From: Pseudomonadota bacterium
GTDB taxonomy: Bacteria; Pseudomonadota; Alphaproteobacteria; Rhizobiales; Hyphomicrobiaceae
Direction: 5' to 3'
NCBI GenBank assembly: GCA_021813195.1
Contig: JAKALI010000296.1
Span: 1 to 5,764 of the forward strand
Length of the DNA stretch: 5,764 nucleotides
Every line of letters starts with the position of its first letter. The first letter of the stretch is position 1. Positions 1-5,764 of this stretch are shown in pieces. A program made the position numbers and the translations under genes. Under the pieces are notes generated by a model. It was given only the letters and a program-made list of their open reading frames with translations, searched no databases and was not told the origin of the DNA.

Positions 1-1089
1 GAGCGCGAACCAGCGCATCAGCGGCAGGTCGTACTTTGCGCCCAGTTGTGACGTGGCGACGTAAACAGCAAGCGGACCAAGGAGCCCGGCGAATGTGCTG
101 AGTAGAAGTAACAGCGGCTCTCCGATTGCTGGATTGCCAACAAGCACCCAGCGGGTCGCGGCGGTGAAAAACAAGTGCAGCACGTAGATCACGAGTGAGG
201 CTTCACCAACGGTGGCGATCCATTGAAGGGCGCGGGCTTTCGGTTGCGGTAGCAATCGCGCGCACGCAATGACCATGAGGCAACCTGCCAGCGCGACGAT
301 TGCGACAACGCGGGCATCGAAGATGGGTGGAGAGGCCAATACGATCGCCAGCCACGCCCCACCGCTGGCAAGCGTGATGAAACTCAGATGATACCGATCG
401 GTTAGGCGTGAGAGAGATGGCCCAAGAAGCGCCAGACCCATCCCGTAGAAGGCAAGGTTCTCAAGAAAATAGGGGAGAGTGAGCGTCGCGGGCCACATCA
501 GCCGGAGTATCAGCGCCGCCACGAGAAGGACAGGAATGACAGAGGCTGCGAACGGTATGAGACGCTCGCGCGGCACCAATTGCCAGACGATGCGCGCGAA
601 GAACAGCGCGTAAAGAAACCAAAGATGCTCAACGGGAGCCCACAAAATGTGGGTGAGATCGGTGAGGCCAGCCGGGTTTGTCGTCGCCTCGGGTAGGGCA
701 GCCTTCACGCCGATCCAAATTGTACTCCAGACGAGGTAGGGCAGCACCACGCCCCAAAACAGACCGCGCACGAACCGCGCAGCATTATGGCTTGGCGCGA
801 GCGCCGCTGCATAGCCCGCCAGAACAAAGAACAGGGGCATATGGAAGGAATAGATGAGGCTGTTGATGAGGACCTGATAGGCGCTCCAGGCCGTCATGTC
901 GGGCCCAGCGAGGCCCTGATTGGCGTGGCCCAAAACAACCAAGGTGATGCCGATGGCTTTCGCGTAATCGAGCCACACTTGACGCCCGGTCTCAGGCGCA
1001 CCGTCGCCGCTCAGAGCACGAGATTGTGGATCCCCATCCTTTGCGCTTCCTGCCGACTCGGAAGCAGATTGCGCCTTGGCAGCCGACAC
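1..1089 (-). CDS. Membrane acyltransferase, acyltransferase-3 family (3' end cut by window edge)
   Basis: This frame runs without a stop from the end of sucB to base 1, giving 363 residues; the family usually has about 330-380, so only a few C-terminal residues should be missing. It is a multi-pass inner-membrane protein. Hydrophobic segments include about residues 45-58, 70-95, 104-127, 153-170, 180-200, 205-222, 244-275, 293-312 and 324-346. Family signatures are LDYAKAIGI with a K44-x10-H55 pattern (GHA, the proposed catalytic His), SFHMPLFFVLAGY (H83-Y93), HLWFLYALF (155-163) and GEASLVIYVLH near residue 295-305. Family members move acetyl or other acyl groups from the cytoplasm onto sugars of polysaccharides, lipids or glycolipids; the N-terminal motif looks like the fucose O-acetylase (NolL-like) branch, but the substrate cannot be told. 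I chose GTG at 1089 because GGAG lies 8 nt upstream, inside the sucB tail. ATG 1131 would add 14 residues within sucB and has a poorer ribosome site. GTG 978 would remove a disordered Ala/Ser-rich head of about 37 residues. Confidence 0.87.
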   Translation of the reverse strand, partial: MSAAKAQSASESAGSAKDGDPQSRALSGDGAPETGRQVWLDYAKAIGITLVVLGHANQGLAGPDMTAWSAYQVLINSLIYSFHMPLFFVLAGYAAALAPSHNAARFVRGLFWGVVLPYLVWSTIWIGVKAALPEATTNPAGLTDLTHILWAPVEHLWFLYALFFARIVWQLVPRERLIPFAASVIPVLLVAALILRLMWPATLTLPYFLENLAFYGMGLALLGPSLSRLTDRYHLSFITLASGGAWLAIVLASPPIFDARVVAIVALAGCLMVIACARLLPQPKARALQWIATVGEASLVIYVLHLFFTAATRWVLVGNPAIGEPLLLLLSTFAGLLGPLAVYVATSQLGAKYDLPLMRWFAL

Positions 1090-1091
1090 CC

Positions 1092-2399
1092 TCAAAGCTC
1101 CAGAATGAACCGCTGAGGATCTTCCAGGCATTCTTTCACGCGCACCAAGAACGTAACCGCCTCCTTGCCATCGACAATGCGGTGATCATAGCTCAACGCC
1201 AGATACATCATGGGCCGGGCCACGATGGCGCCGTTGCGCACGACGGGCCGTTCCTCGATGCGATGCATGCCGAGAATACCGGATTGAGGGGCGTTGATGA
1301 TCGGTGTCGACAACATCGAGCCATACACGCCGCCATTCGAGATAGTGAACGTGCCACCTTGCATATCTTCGATGCCGAGTTTGCCTGCGCGCGCGCGCTG
1401 GCCGAATTCGGCGATCGCCAACTCGATCTCGGCCAGGCTCATGCGATCGGCGTCGCGCAACACCGGAACGACAAGTCCGCGATCGGTGCCGACGGCAACA
1501 CCGATATGATAGTAGTTTTTGTAAACGAGATCTTCGCCATCGATCTCCGCATTGACAGCCGGGATCTCACGCAGCGCCTGGATGCACGCCTTTACAAAGA
1601 AGCTCATGAAGCCGAGCTTCACACCATGGCGACGCTCGAAGAGCTCTTTGTATTGAGATCGGAGCGCCATCACGGCACTCATATCGACATCGTTGAACGT
1701 GGTGAGGATCGCCGCCGTATTCTGCGCGTCTTTCAGGCGGCGCGCGATCGTTTGGCGCAGCCGTGTCATGCGCACGCGCTCCTCACGAGCCGGTTCGACC
1801 GGTGCGGAGGGAACGCGCAGCTCGCTGATGGCGACGGGCATGGGTGTCGCAGTCTCGCGTGCGAGTGCCGTGCTCGGCGCAGAGGCCTCATTGTTTTGGA
1901 TGGCCGATTGAGCAGGCCGCGTGGCACTGGCCACGGCGTCGGGCTTCAACACCTGACCACGCCGGCCACTGCCAGGGACGTCCGCGGCGTCGATGCCCGC
2001 CTCGGCCAGGATTTTGCGGGCGGATGGCGCGGGCGGTGGCATCGTGCCTGAAATCGGGGGCGTGGCCGGCGCAGCGGCAGCACGGGGTGGGGAAGGTTGA
2101 GGCACCGTCGGCATTGGTGGCGTCGGTGCTGTTGCTGCCGGGGCTGGCGCGGCAGCATCACCGTCTCCCCGCAGCGAGCCGAGAACAGAGCCGATGGCGA
2201 CTGTGCTGCCCTGTTCGCTCACGATTCCGGCGAGAATGCCAGAGGACGGGGCCGGCACTTCCACCGTGACTTTATCGGTCTCCAATTCCACCAGCGGCTC
2301 ATCGGCCCGCACCATGTCGCCGGGCTTTTTGAACCATCGGCCGACCGTCGCTTCCGTGATCGATTCGCCCAGAACGGGAACTTTGATTTCGATCGTCAT
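1092..2399 (-). CDS. sucB: 2-oxoglutarate dehydrogenase E2 component, dihydrolipoyllysine succinyltransferase
   Basis: This 435-residue protein is the core subunit of the 2-oxoglutarate dehydrogenase complex in the TCA cycle. It takes the succinyl group made by SucA onto a swinging lipoyl arm and passes it to CoA, giving succinyl-CoA. Domain order is complete: a lipoyl domain (about 2-77) with the lipoylated lysine K43 in ETDKVTVEV; a Pro/Ala-rich linker (about 80-123); a peripheral-subunit-binding domain (about 124-157, [12 protein letters not shown] to [12 protein letters not shown]) that holds E3 and/or E1; a second linker (about 158-204); and the trimer-forming catalytic domain (about 205-435) ending with SYDHRIVDG, which carries catalytic H406 and D410. 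The catalytic stretch GFMSFFVKA is typical of succinyltransferases rather than acetyltransferases. The ATG has a good GAGG site. The gene follows sucA by 63 bp, so the two are almost surely co-transcribed. Length and motifs are normal; nothing suggests damage. Identity is very secure. Confidence 0.97.
   Translation of the reverse strand: MTIEIKVPVLGESITEATVGRWFKKPGDMVRADEPLVELETDKVTVEVPAPSSGILAGIVSEQGSTVAIGSVLGSLRGDGDAAAPAPAATAPTPPMPTVPQPSPPRAAAAPATPPISGTMPPPAPSARKILAEAGIDAADVPGSGRRGQVLKPDAVASATRPAQSAIQNNEASAPSTALARETATPMPVAISELRVPSAPVEPAREERVRMTRLRQTIARRLKDAQNTAAILTTFNDVDMSAVMALRSQYKELFERRHGVKLGFMSFFVKACIQALREIPAVNAEIDGEDLVYKNYYHIGVAVGTDRGLVVPVLRDADRMSLAEIELAIAEFGQRARAGKLGIEDMQGGTFTISNGGVYGSMLSTPIINAPQSGILGMHRIEERPVVRNGAIVARPMMYLALSYDHRIVDGKEAVTFLVRVKECLEDPQRFILEL
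1098..1101 (-). promoter_or_regulatory. Ribosome binding site of the acyltransferase gene, inside sucB
   Basis: GGAG, 8 nt before the GTG at 1089, lies within the last codons of sucB (the Leu-Glu codons). It decides the start choice and implies that ribosomes finishing sucB could re-initiate on the next gene, since the sucB stop and the GTG are 2 nt apart. Seen in sequence; use in the cell is inferred. Confidence 0.55.
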
Positions 2400-2462
2400 T
2401 TCACCCTCGAGTTCTACGCCCGTCTCGCCAACATCTCGCGTTTCGGATCCGCGCGCTGCGCA
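2400..2462 (-). other. sucA-sucB spacer (63 bp)
   Basis: This short spacer between the sucA stop and the sucB start holds the sucB ribosome site and an 8-bp palindrome, CGGATCCG (2444-2451). I see no GC hairpin followed by a T run, so no intrinsic terminator, and no convincing promoter. This fits one transcript for both genes. Confidence 0.6.
2401..2408 (-). promoter_or_regulatory. Ribosome binding site of sucB
   Basis: The minus strand reads GAGGGTGA just before the ATG at 2399; its GAGG sits 5 nt from the start codon. The same GAGGG core with the same spacing precedes sucA, which supports both start choices. Confidence 0.7.
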
Positions 2463-5453
2463 TCAGTGCGGTATCGTTCCGAGTGCGGTCGCGACCAAGT
2501 GGGCCTGTTCCTGCAGGTGGCGGCTCAATTGGCCCGTCGCGGGGGCAGCGGCGGCCTGGCGGCCAGCGTACCGCGCGCGGGCGGCCGGGCCATGGGTGTG
2601 GCGCAAGACCCATTCAAGGTTGCTCTCCATGTAAGTCCAGGCGCCCATGTTGCGCGGCTCTTCCTGGCACCACACGACCTCGGCTTGCGGATAGCGGTTG
2701 ATCTCGTTGATCAGCGCGCGGGCCGGGAACGGGTAGAGCTGCTCGACCCGCACGAGGACAACGTCGTCGATGCCGGCTGTCTCTCTCGCCTCAAAGAGAT
2801 CGTAGTAGACCTTGCCCGAACACAGCACGACGCTGCGGATCTGGTTGTCGGGTTTCAGCTTGATTTTTTCTCCCTGCAGGGTCTGTGCGTCGTCGGGCAG
2901 AACGCGATGGAACGTCGAGGCCGGCCCCAAATCGTCGAGGGTTGAGACGACGCGACGGTGGCGCAGCAGAGACTTCGGAGTCATCAAAATAAGGGGCTTG
3001 CGATACTTGCGATGCAATTGCCGGCGCAAAATGTGGAAATAGTTGGCCGGGGTGGTGCAGTTGGCGACCTGCCAATTATCCTCCGCGCTGAGTTGGAGGA
3101 AGCGTTCCAGGCGCGCCGAGGAGTGTTCGGGGCCTTGGCCCTCGAAACCGTGGGGTAGCAGGCAGACCAGTCCGGACATGCGCAACCACTTGCGTTCGCC
3201 ACACGAAAGGAACTGATCGAACACGACCTGGGCGCCATTGGCGAAATCACCGAACTGCGCCTCCCACAACACGAGGGCGTTCGGCTCGGCAAGGGAGTAG
3301 CCGTATTCGAAGCCGAGAACCGCAGCCTCCGACAGCATCGAGTTGATTACTTCAAAACGGGCTTGATCGGGCGCGACATGTTTCAAGGGCGTGTACCGGC
3401 GCTCCGTCTCCTGATCGATAATGACGGCGTGCCGTTGCGAGAAGGTGCCACGTTCGCTGTCCTGGCCCGAGAGCCGGACGGGAAAGCCCTCTCGCACGAG
3501 CGTGCCGAACGCCAGATGTTCGGCCATGGCCCAATCGATGCCGACACCTGTTTCAATCATTGCGCGGCGGCGCTCAAGCAGCTTCACGATGGTCTTGTGC
3601 GCGCGCAAATCCTGCGGGATGGCCGTGATTTGGCGACCAACATGACGCAAGGTCTCGATATCGACGCCGGTTCCAGCCCTCGTGTCCTCTTCAGACGCGC
3701 GTTCGATGCCGGCCCAGCGGCCATCGAGCCAATCGGCCTTGTTAGGTTTGAAGTTCTCGGCGGCAGCCAACTCTTCTTCGAGCCGATTGCGATATCGTGT
3801 TCGCATCGCCTCCGCCTCACCCTGATCGATCACACGCTCCTCGATGAGGCGCTTGGAGTACAGAGTGACAACGGACGGGTGTTCCTTGATCTTGGTATAC
3901 ATCAAGGGCTGCGTGAACATCGGTTCGTCGCTTTCGTTATGACCGAAGCGCCTATAGCAGAACATGTCGATGACGACAGGTTTCTGGAAGCGCTGGCGAA
4001 ACTCAATGGCAACCTTGGCGCAGTGGACGACGGATTCGGGATCGTCGCCGTTGACGTGCAGGATCGGCGCTTCGATCATACGCGCGACGTCGGAGCAATA
4101 CGGCGAGGAGCGTGAATAGCGCGGGTTCGTCGTGAACCCGATCTGATTGTTGATAATGAAGTGGATCGAACCACCGGTGCGATGACCTTTGAGGCCTGAG
4201 AGGCCGAAGCACTCGGCCACGATCCCCTGGCCTGCGAATGCGGCGTCGCCGTGAATGAGGAGCGGCAGCACCGGCGTGCGCTCTCCAGGCTCGCACCCGT
4301 GCTGATCCTGCTTTGCGCGCACTTTACCGAGCACGACCGGGTCGACGATTTCCAAATGCGAAGGGTTGGCGGTCAAAGACAGGTGGACGGTGTTACCGTC
4401 AAAGTTGCGATCGGAAGACGCGCCCAAGTGATACTTGACGTCGCCGGAGCCTTCCACGTCGTCAGGCTTGAACGATCCACCCTTGAATTCGTTAAAGATG
4501 GCGCGCAAGGGCTTTGCCATCACGTTACCCAGCACGTTGAGCCGCCCGCGATGGGCCATGCCAAGCACGATCTCCTTCACGCCGAGCTGGCCGCCACGTT
4601 TAATGATCTGCTCAAGCGCGGGGATCATCGATTCGCCGCCGTCGAGGCCGAAGCGCTTGGTGCCCGTATATTTAAGACCGCAGAACTTTTCGAACTCTTC
4701 GGCCTCGATCAGTTTATTGAGGATGGCGCGTTTGCCCTCCGGGGTGAAATTGATCCCCTCGTCCTGGCTTTCAACGCGCTGCTGGAACCACGACTTCTGT
4801 TCGGGATTGGTGATGTGCATGAATTGATAGCCAATCTTGCGGCAATACGTACGGCGCAGGATGGCGAGGATTTCTCGGATGGTTGCGAAATCACGGCCAA
4901 GATAGCGGTCGATGAAAATCGGGCGGTCAAAATCCGCCGTCGTGAAGCCGTACGTTTCGGCGCGAAGTTCGCGATGCACACTGCGTTCCGCGAGACCCAG
5001 CGGGTCGAGATCGGCCGCGAAATGGCCCATGACGCGATAGGCGCGGATCATCATTAAGGCGCGGATGGAATCCTGCGTGGCCCGCAAAGAAGCGGCTGGC
5101 GACAATTCCAGGCCGACCTCGTGGGTGCGCGCCTTCAAGCGGCTGCCTATCACCTTGACTGGGGCGCTGTCGGCTCCCGTCAGGGCCTCGATCAATTCGC
5201 TGTGTGGCGTCAGTTCTGCGAGGGGGACGCCCCAGGACGGACCATGGCCTGCGGCCGTGACAGGTGTAGCGTCGTCGTTGACCCGGCCGCGCGAGCGCTC
5301 CTCCCGCAGGCTCTCAAAGAAGTGACGCCATTCATCGGACACCGAACCCGGGTTGGTCTCATATTGCTCCTGCAAGGCTTCGATGTAGGGGGCGTTGGCG
5401 CCGTCGAGAAAAGACGTCAGCAGGAATTGCTCGTTGCGGGCTTGGCGGGACAT
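2463..5453 (-). CDS. sucA: 2-oxoglutarate dehydrogenase E1 component (decarboxylating, thiamine diphosphate-dependent)
   Basis: This 996-residue protein decarboxylates 2-oxoglutarate with thiamine diphosphate and passes the succinyl group to the lipoyl arm of SucB; it is the entry step of the complex in the TCA cycle. The N-terminal segment (about 10-46, FLLTSFLDGANAPYIEAL) matches the domain known to dock the other subunits. The central cofactor domain has KRFGLDGGES (266-275), GMAHRGR (298-304), NPSHLEIVDP (363-372), the diphosphate/Mg site GDAAFAGQG (402-410) with NNQIGFTT (435-442) at the usual spacing, and FGHNESDEP (503-511). The pyrimidine-binding domain has RLSGQDSERGTF (660-671), EAQFGDFANGAQ (731-742) and LPHGFEGQGPEHSSARLERF. 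The C-terminal domain has TPKSLLRH (825-832) and VEQLYPFP (903-910). The frame opens further to an ATG at 5537, but I chose 5453 (MSRQARNEQF) because family proteins begin there and it has a GAGG site; the extra 28 residues look unlike the family. It is complete and unbroken. Confidence 0.97.
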   Translation of the reverse strand: MSRQARNEQFLLTSFLDGANAPYIEALQEQYETNPGSVSDEWRHFFESLREERSRGRVNDDATPVTAAGHGPSWGVPLAELTPHSELIEALTGADSAPVKVIGSRLKARTHEVGLELSPAASLRATQDSIRALMMIRAYRVMGHFAADLDPLGLAERSVHRELRAETYGFTTADFDRPIFIDRYLGRDFATIREILAILRRTYCRKIGYQFMHITNPEQKSWFQQRVESQDEGINFTPEGKRAILNKLIEAEEFEKFCGLKYTGTKRFGLDGGESMIPALEQIIKRGGQLGVKEIVLGMAHRGRLNVLGNVMAKPLRAIFNEFKGGSFKPDDVEGSGDVKYHLGASSDRNFDGNTVHLSLTANPSHLEIVDPVVLGKVRAKQDQHGCEPGERTPVLPLLIHGDAAFAGQGIVAECFGLSGLKGHRTGGSIHFIINNQIGFTTNPRYSRSSPYCSDVARMIEAPILHVNGDDPESVVHCAKVAIEFRQRFQKPVVIDMFCYRRFGHNESDEPMFTQPLMYTKIKEHPSVVTLYSKRLIEERVIDQGEAEAMRTRYRNRLEEELAAAENFKPNKADWLDGRWAGIERASEEDTRAGTGVDIETLRHVGRQITAIPQDLRAHKTIVKLLERRRAMIETGVGIDWAMAEHLAFGTLVREGFPVRLSGQDSERGTFSQRHAVIIDQETERRYTPLKHVAPDQARFEVINSMLSEAAVLGFEYGYSLAEPNALVLWEAQFGDFANGAQVVFDQFLSCGERKWLRMSGLVCLLPHGFEGQGPEHSSARLERFLQLSAEDNWQVANCTTPANYFHILRRQLHRKYRKPLILMTPKSLLRHRRVVSTLDDLGPASTFHRVLPDDAQTLQGEKIKLKPDNQIRSVVLCSGKVYYDLFEARETAGIDDVVLVRVEQLYPFPARALINEINRYPQAEVVWCQEEPRNMGAWTYMESNLEWVLRHTHGPAARARYAGRQAAAAPATGQLSRHLQEQAHLVATALGTIPH

Positions 5454-5457
5454 GAAA

Positions 5458-5462
5458 CCCTC
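5458..5462 (-). promoter_or_regulatory. Ribosome binding site of sucA, deciding the start
   Basis: The minus strand reads GAGGG, then TTTC, then the ATG at 5453. The match and spacing are the same as for sucB. This, with family alignment from memory, favours 5453 over the in-frame upstream ATG at 5537. Confidence 0.65.
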
Positions 5463-5488
5463 GTGTTGGCCGCTCGGGCCGGTGCGCA

Positions 5489-5502
5489 GATGCGCTCGCA
5501 TC
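5489..5502. repeat. Perfect 6-bp inverted repeat upstream of sucA
   Basis: GATGCG, a 2-nt centre, then CGCATC form a perfect dyad of 14 bp, starting 36 bp before the sucA ATG. In RNA it could fold as a 5-bp stem with a 4-nt loop; in DNA it has the shape of a small operator half-site pair. The repeat itself is certain; any function is a guess. Confidence 0.5.
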
Positions 5503-5585
5503 ATCGGCACGGCAGAAATGCTGCAGCGCAATGACACCTACTTAGTACGTTTCCGCGCAACTTTTAAGTCGGTCGAAGGTTGAGG

Positions 5586-5601
5586 ATGTCGTGCCAGACA
5601 T
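5586..5601. repeat. Small inverted repeat after sucD
   Basis: ATGTC, 6-nt loop, GACAT. A 5-bp stem of this kind is frequent by chance. It lies 26-41 bp past the sucD stop and next to the larger repeat at 5615-5647, with no T run after it. Confidence 0.3.
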
Positions 5602-5614
5602 GGGATGGTCCGCT

Positions 5615-5647
5615 CTTGAGGGCCCGTCAGCCGCGTAAGGCCTCAAG
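5615..5647. repeat. Inverted repeat straddling the sucD stop codon
   Basis: CTTGAGG (5615-5621) and CCTCAAG (5641-5647) are perfect 7-bp arms. With a one-base bulge at 5622 the stem extends by two more G-C pairs, leaving a 14-nt loop that holds the sucD stop codon (5627-5629). The minus-strand RNA after it lacks a U run, so it is not a standard intrinsic terminator. It may stabilise or mark the 3' end of a sucCD message, or be chance. Confidence 0.4.
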
Positions 5648-5764
5648 TAGCGTCGTGCCGAGCTTGGCAGGGCTTTTCGACATGCGGATGCCTGCCGCCT
5701 CCATAGCCGCAATTTTGTCTTCCGCTTTGCCTTTCCCGCCCGAAATGATGGCACCGGCGTGTCC
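5627..5764 (-). CDS. sucD: Succinyl-CoA synthetase alpha subunit (C-terminal 45 residues only)
   Basis: The frame enters from the right edge and ends in TGA. The visible part starts [20 protein letters not shown] and ends LLEALRG. This matches the end of the alpha subunit of succinyl-CoA synthetase, which is about 290-300 residues long, so roughly 250 residues lie outside the window. The enzyme, with the beta subunit SucC, turns succinyl-CoA, ADP or GDP and phosphate into succinate, CoA and ATP or GTP in the TCA cycle. The histidine in the first visible motif (codon 5761-5759) matches the one known to be phosphorylated during catalysis (H246 in the E. coli protein), and the fragment length after it agrees with that family. 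It lies upstream of sucA in the same direction, as in many alphaproteobacterial sucCDAB clusters. Confidence 0.93.
   Translation of the reverse strand, partial: GHAGAIISGGKGKAEDKIAAMEAAGIRMSKSPAKLGTTLLEALRG

Larger units (their letters stand above)
5454..5626 (-). other. sucD-sucA spacer, probable sucA leader (173 bp)
   Basis: This non-coding gap separates succinyl-CoA synthetase from the dehydrogenase genes and is the longest gap in the window. An AT-richer patch lies at about 5535-5570 (minus strand contains ACTTAAAAGTTG and TACTAAGTAG), where a promoter could sit, but no pair of -35 and -10 boxes with proper spacing convinced me. Three inverted repeats lie in or at the edge of it: 5489-5502, 5586-5601 and 5615-5647. 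None is followed by a T run on the minus strand, so I do not call an intrinsic terminator. It could hold a secondary promoter for sucAB or an RNA-processing site, or simply be spacer. Confidence 0.45.

Noticed and set aside
1026..2051. 341-codon open frame on the plus strand opposite sucB and the acyltransferase start
   Set aside because: It is antisense to a secure gene, its protein is rich in Arg, His and Asp with no family motif, and such frames are common opposite high-GC genes with strong third-position bias.
2079..2163. Pro/Ala repeat-like stretch inside sucB
   Set aside because: It is the flexible linker between the lipoyl and subunit-binding domains, which is normally Pro/Ala-rich; the DNA shows no clean tandem repeat.
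4251..5057. 268-codon open frame on the plus strand opposite sucA (with others at 2097-2945 and 3363-4115)
   Set aside because: These mirror the codon bias of sucA, show no recognisable domain, and lie over its conserved cofactor motifs, which explain the sequence fully.
5454..5537. 28-residue N-terminal extension of SucA from the ATG at 5537
   Set aside because: Residues before MSRQARNEQF do not look like any SucA start I know, while the ATG at 5453 has a proper ribosome site and puts the docking segment at the usual position.
5558..5582. Inverted repeat CAACTTT / AAGGTTG in the sucD-sucA gap
   Set aside because: The arms match only with a T-G wobble on the plus strand, which becomes an A-C mismatch in the actual minus-strand transcript; the loop is 11 nt and the stem weak.
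5542..5754. 70-codon minus-strand frame over the sucD end and the spacer
   Set aside because: It is out of frame with the clear SucD tail, and its protein is a Lys/Arg/Ala-rich product with no recognisable features.
1..5764. Insertion sequences, tRNA or rRNA genes, CRISPR arrays, phage or defence genes
   Set aside because: Nearly all bases are accounted for by four co-directional genes and two short spacers; no terminal repeats, transposase, array spacing or tRNA-like fold was seen.

Overview
The window is a high-GC piece of chromosome from what is most likely an alphaproteobacterium. The evidence is a SucD-SucA-SucB gene order, the long (996-residue) SucA with the N-terminal style common in that class, and the protein sequences themselves. 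I lean towards a Rhizobiales/Hyphomicrobiales-type organism, but that is inference from remembered family sequences, not a search. All genes run on the minus strand, so transcription goes from high to low coordinates.

Layout in transcription order: (1) the last 45 codons of sucD, succinyl-CoA synthetase alpha subunit, entering from the right edge (5764-5627). (2) A 173-bp spacer with short inverted repeats and no clear terminator or promoter. (3) sucA, the thiamine-diphosphate E1 subunit of 2-oxoglutarate dehydrogenase (5453-2463). (4) A 63-bp spacer. (5) sucB, the lipoyl-carrying E2 succinyltransferase (2399-1092). (6) After only 2 bp, a multi-pass membrane acyltransferase of the acyltransferase-3 family (1089 to the left edge). 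Its reading frame is open to base 1, so its last few codons lie outside the window.

SucA and SucB form two of the three parts of the complex that converts 2-oxoglutarate to succinyl-CoA. SucD, with SucC (expected to lie upstream but not seen), converts succinyl-CoA to succinate while making ATP or GTP. The third part of the dehydrogenase, the E3 dihydrolipoamide dehydrogenase (lpd), does not follow sucB directly. The sugar-O-acyltransferase-like membrane protein takes that place and appears translationally linked to sucB. This is the one arrangement in the window that departs from the textbook order. Otherwise the region is ordinary core metabolism, and I found no sign of a new defence, mobile or RNA system. 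Long open frames on the plus strand are codon-bias shadows of the genes above.
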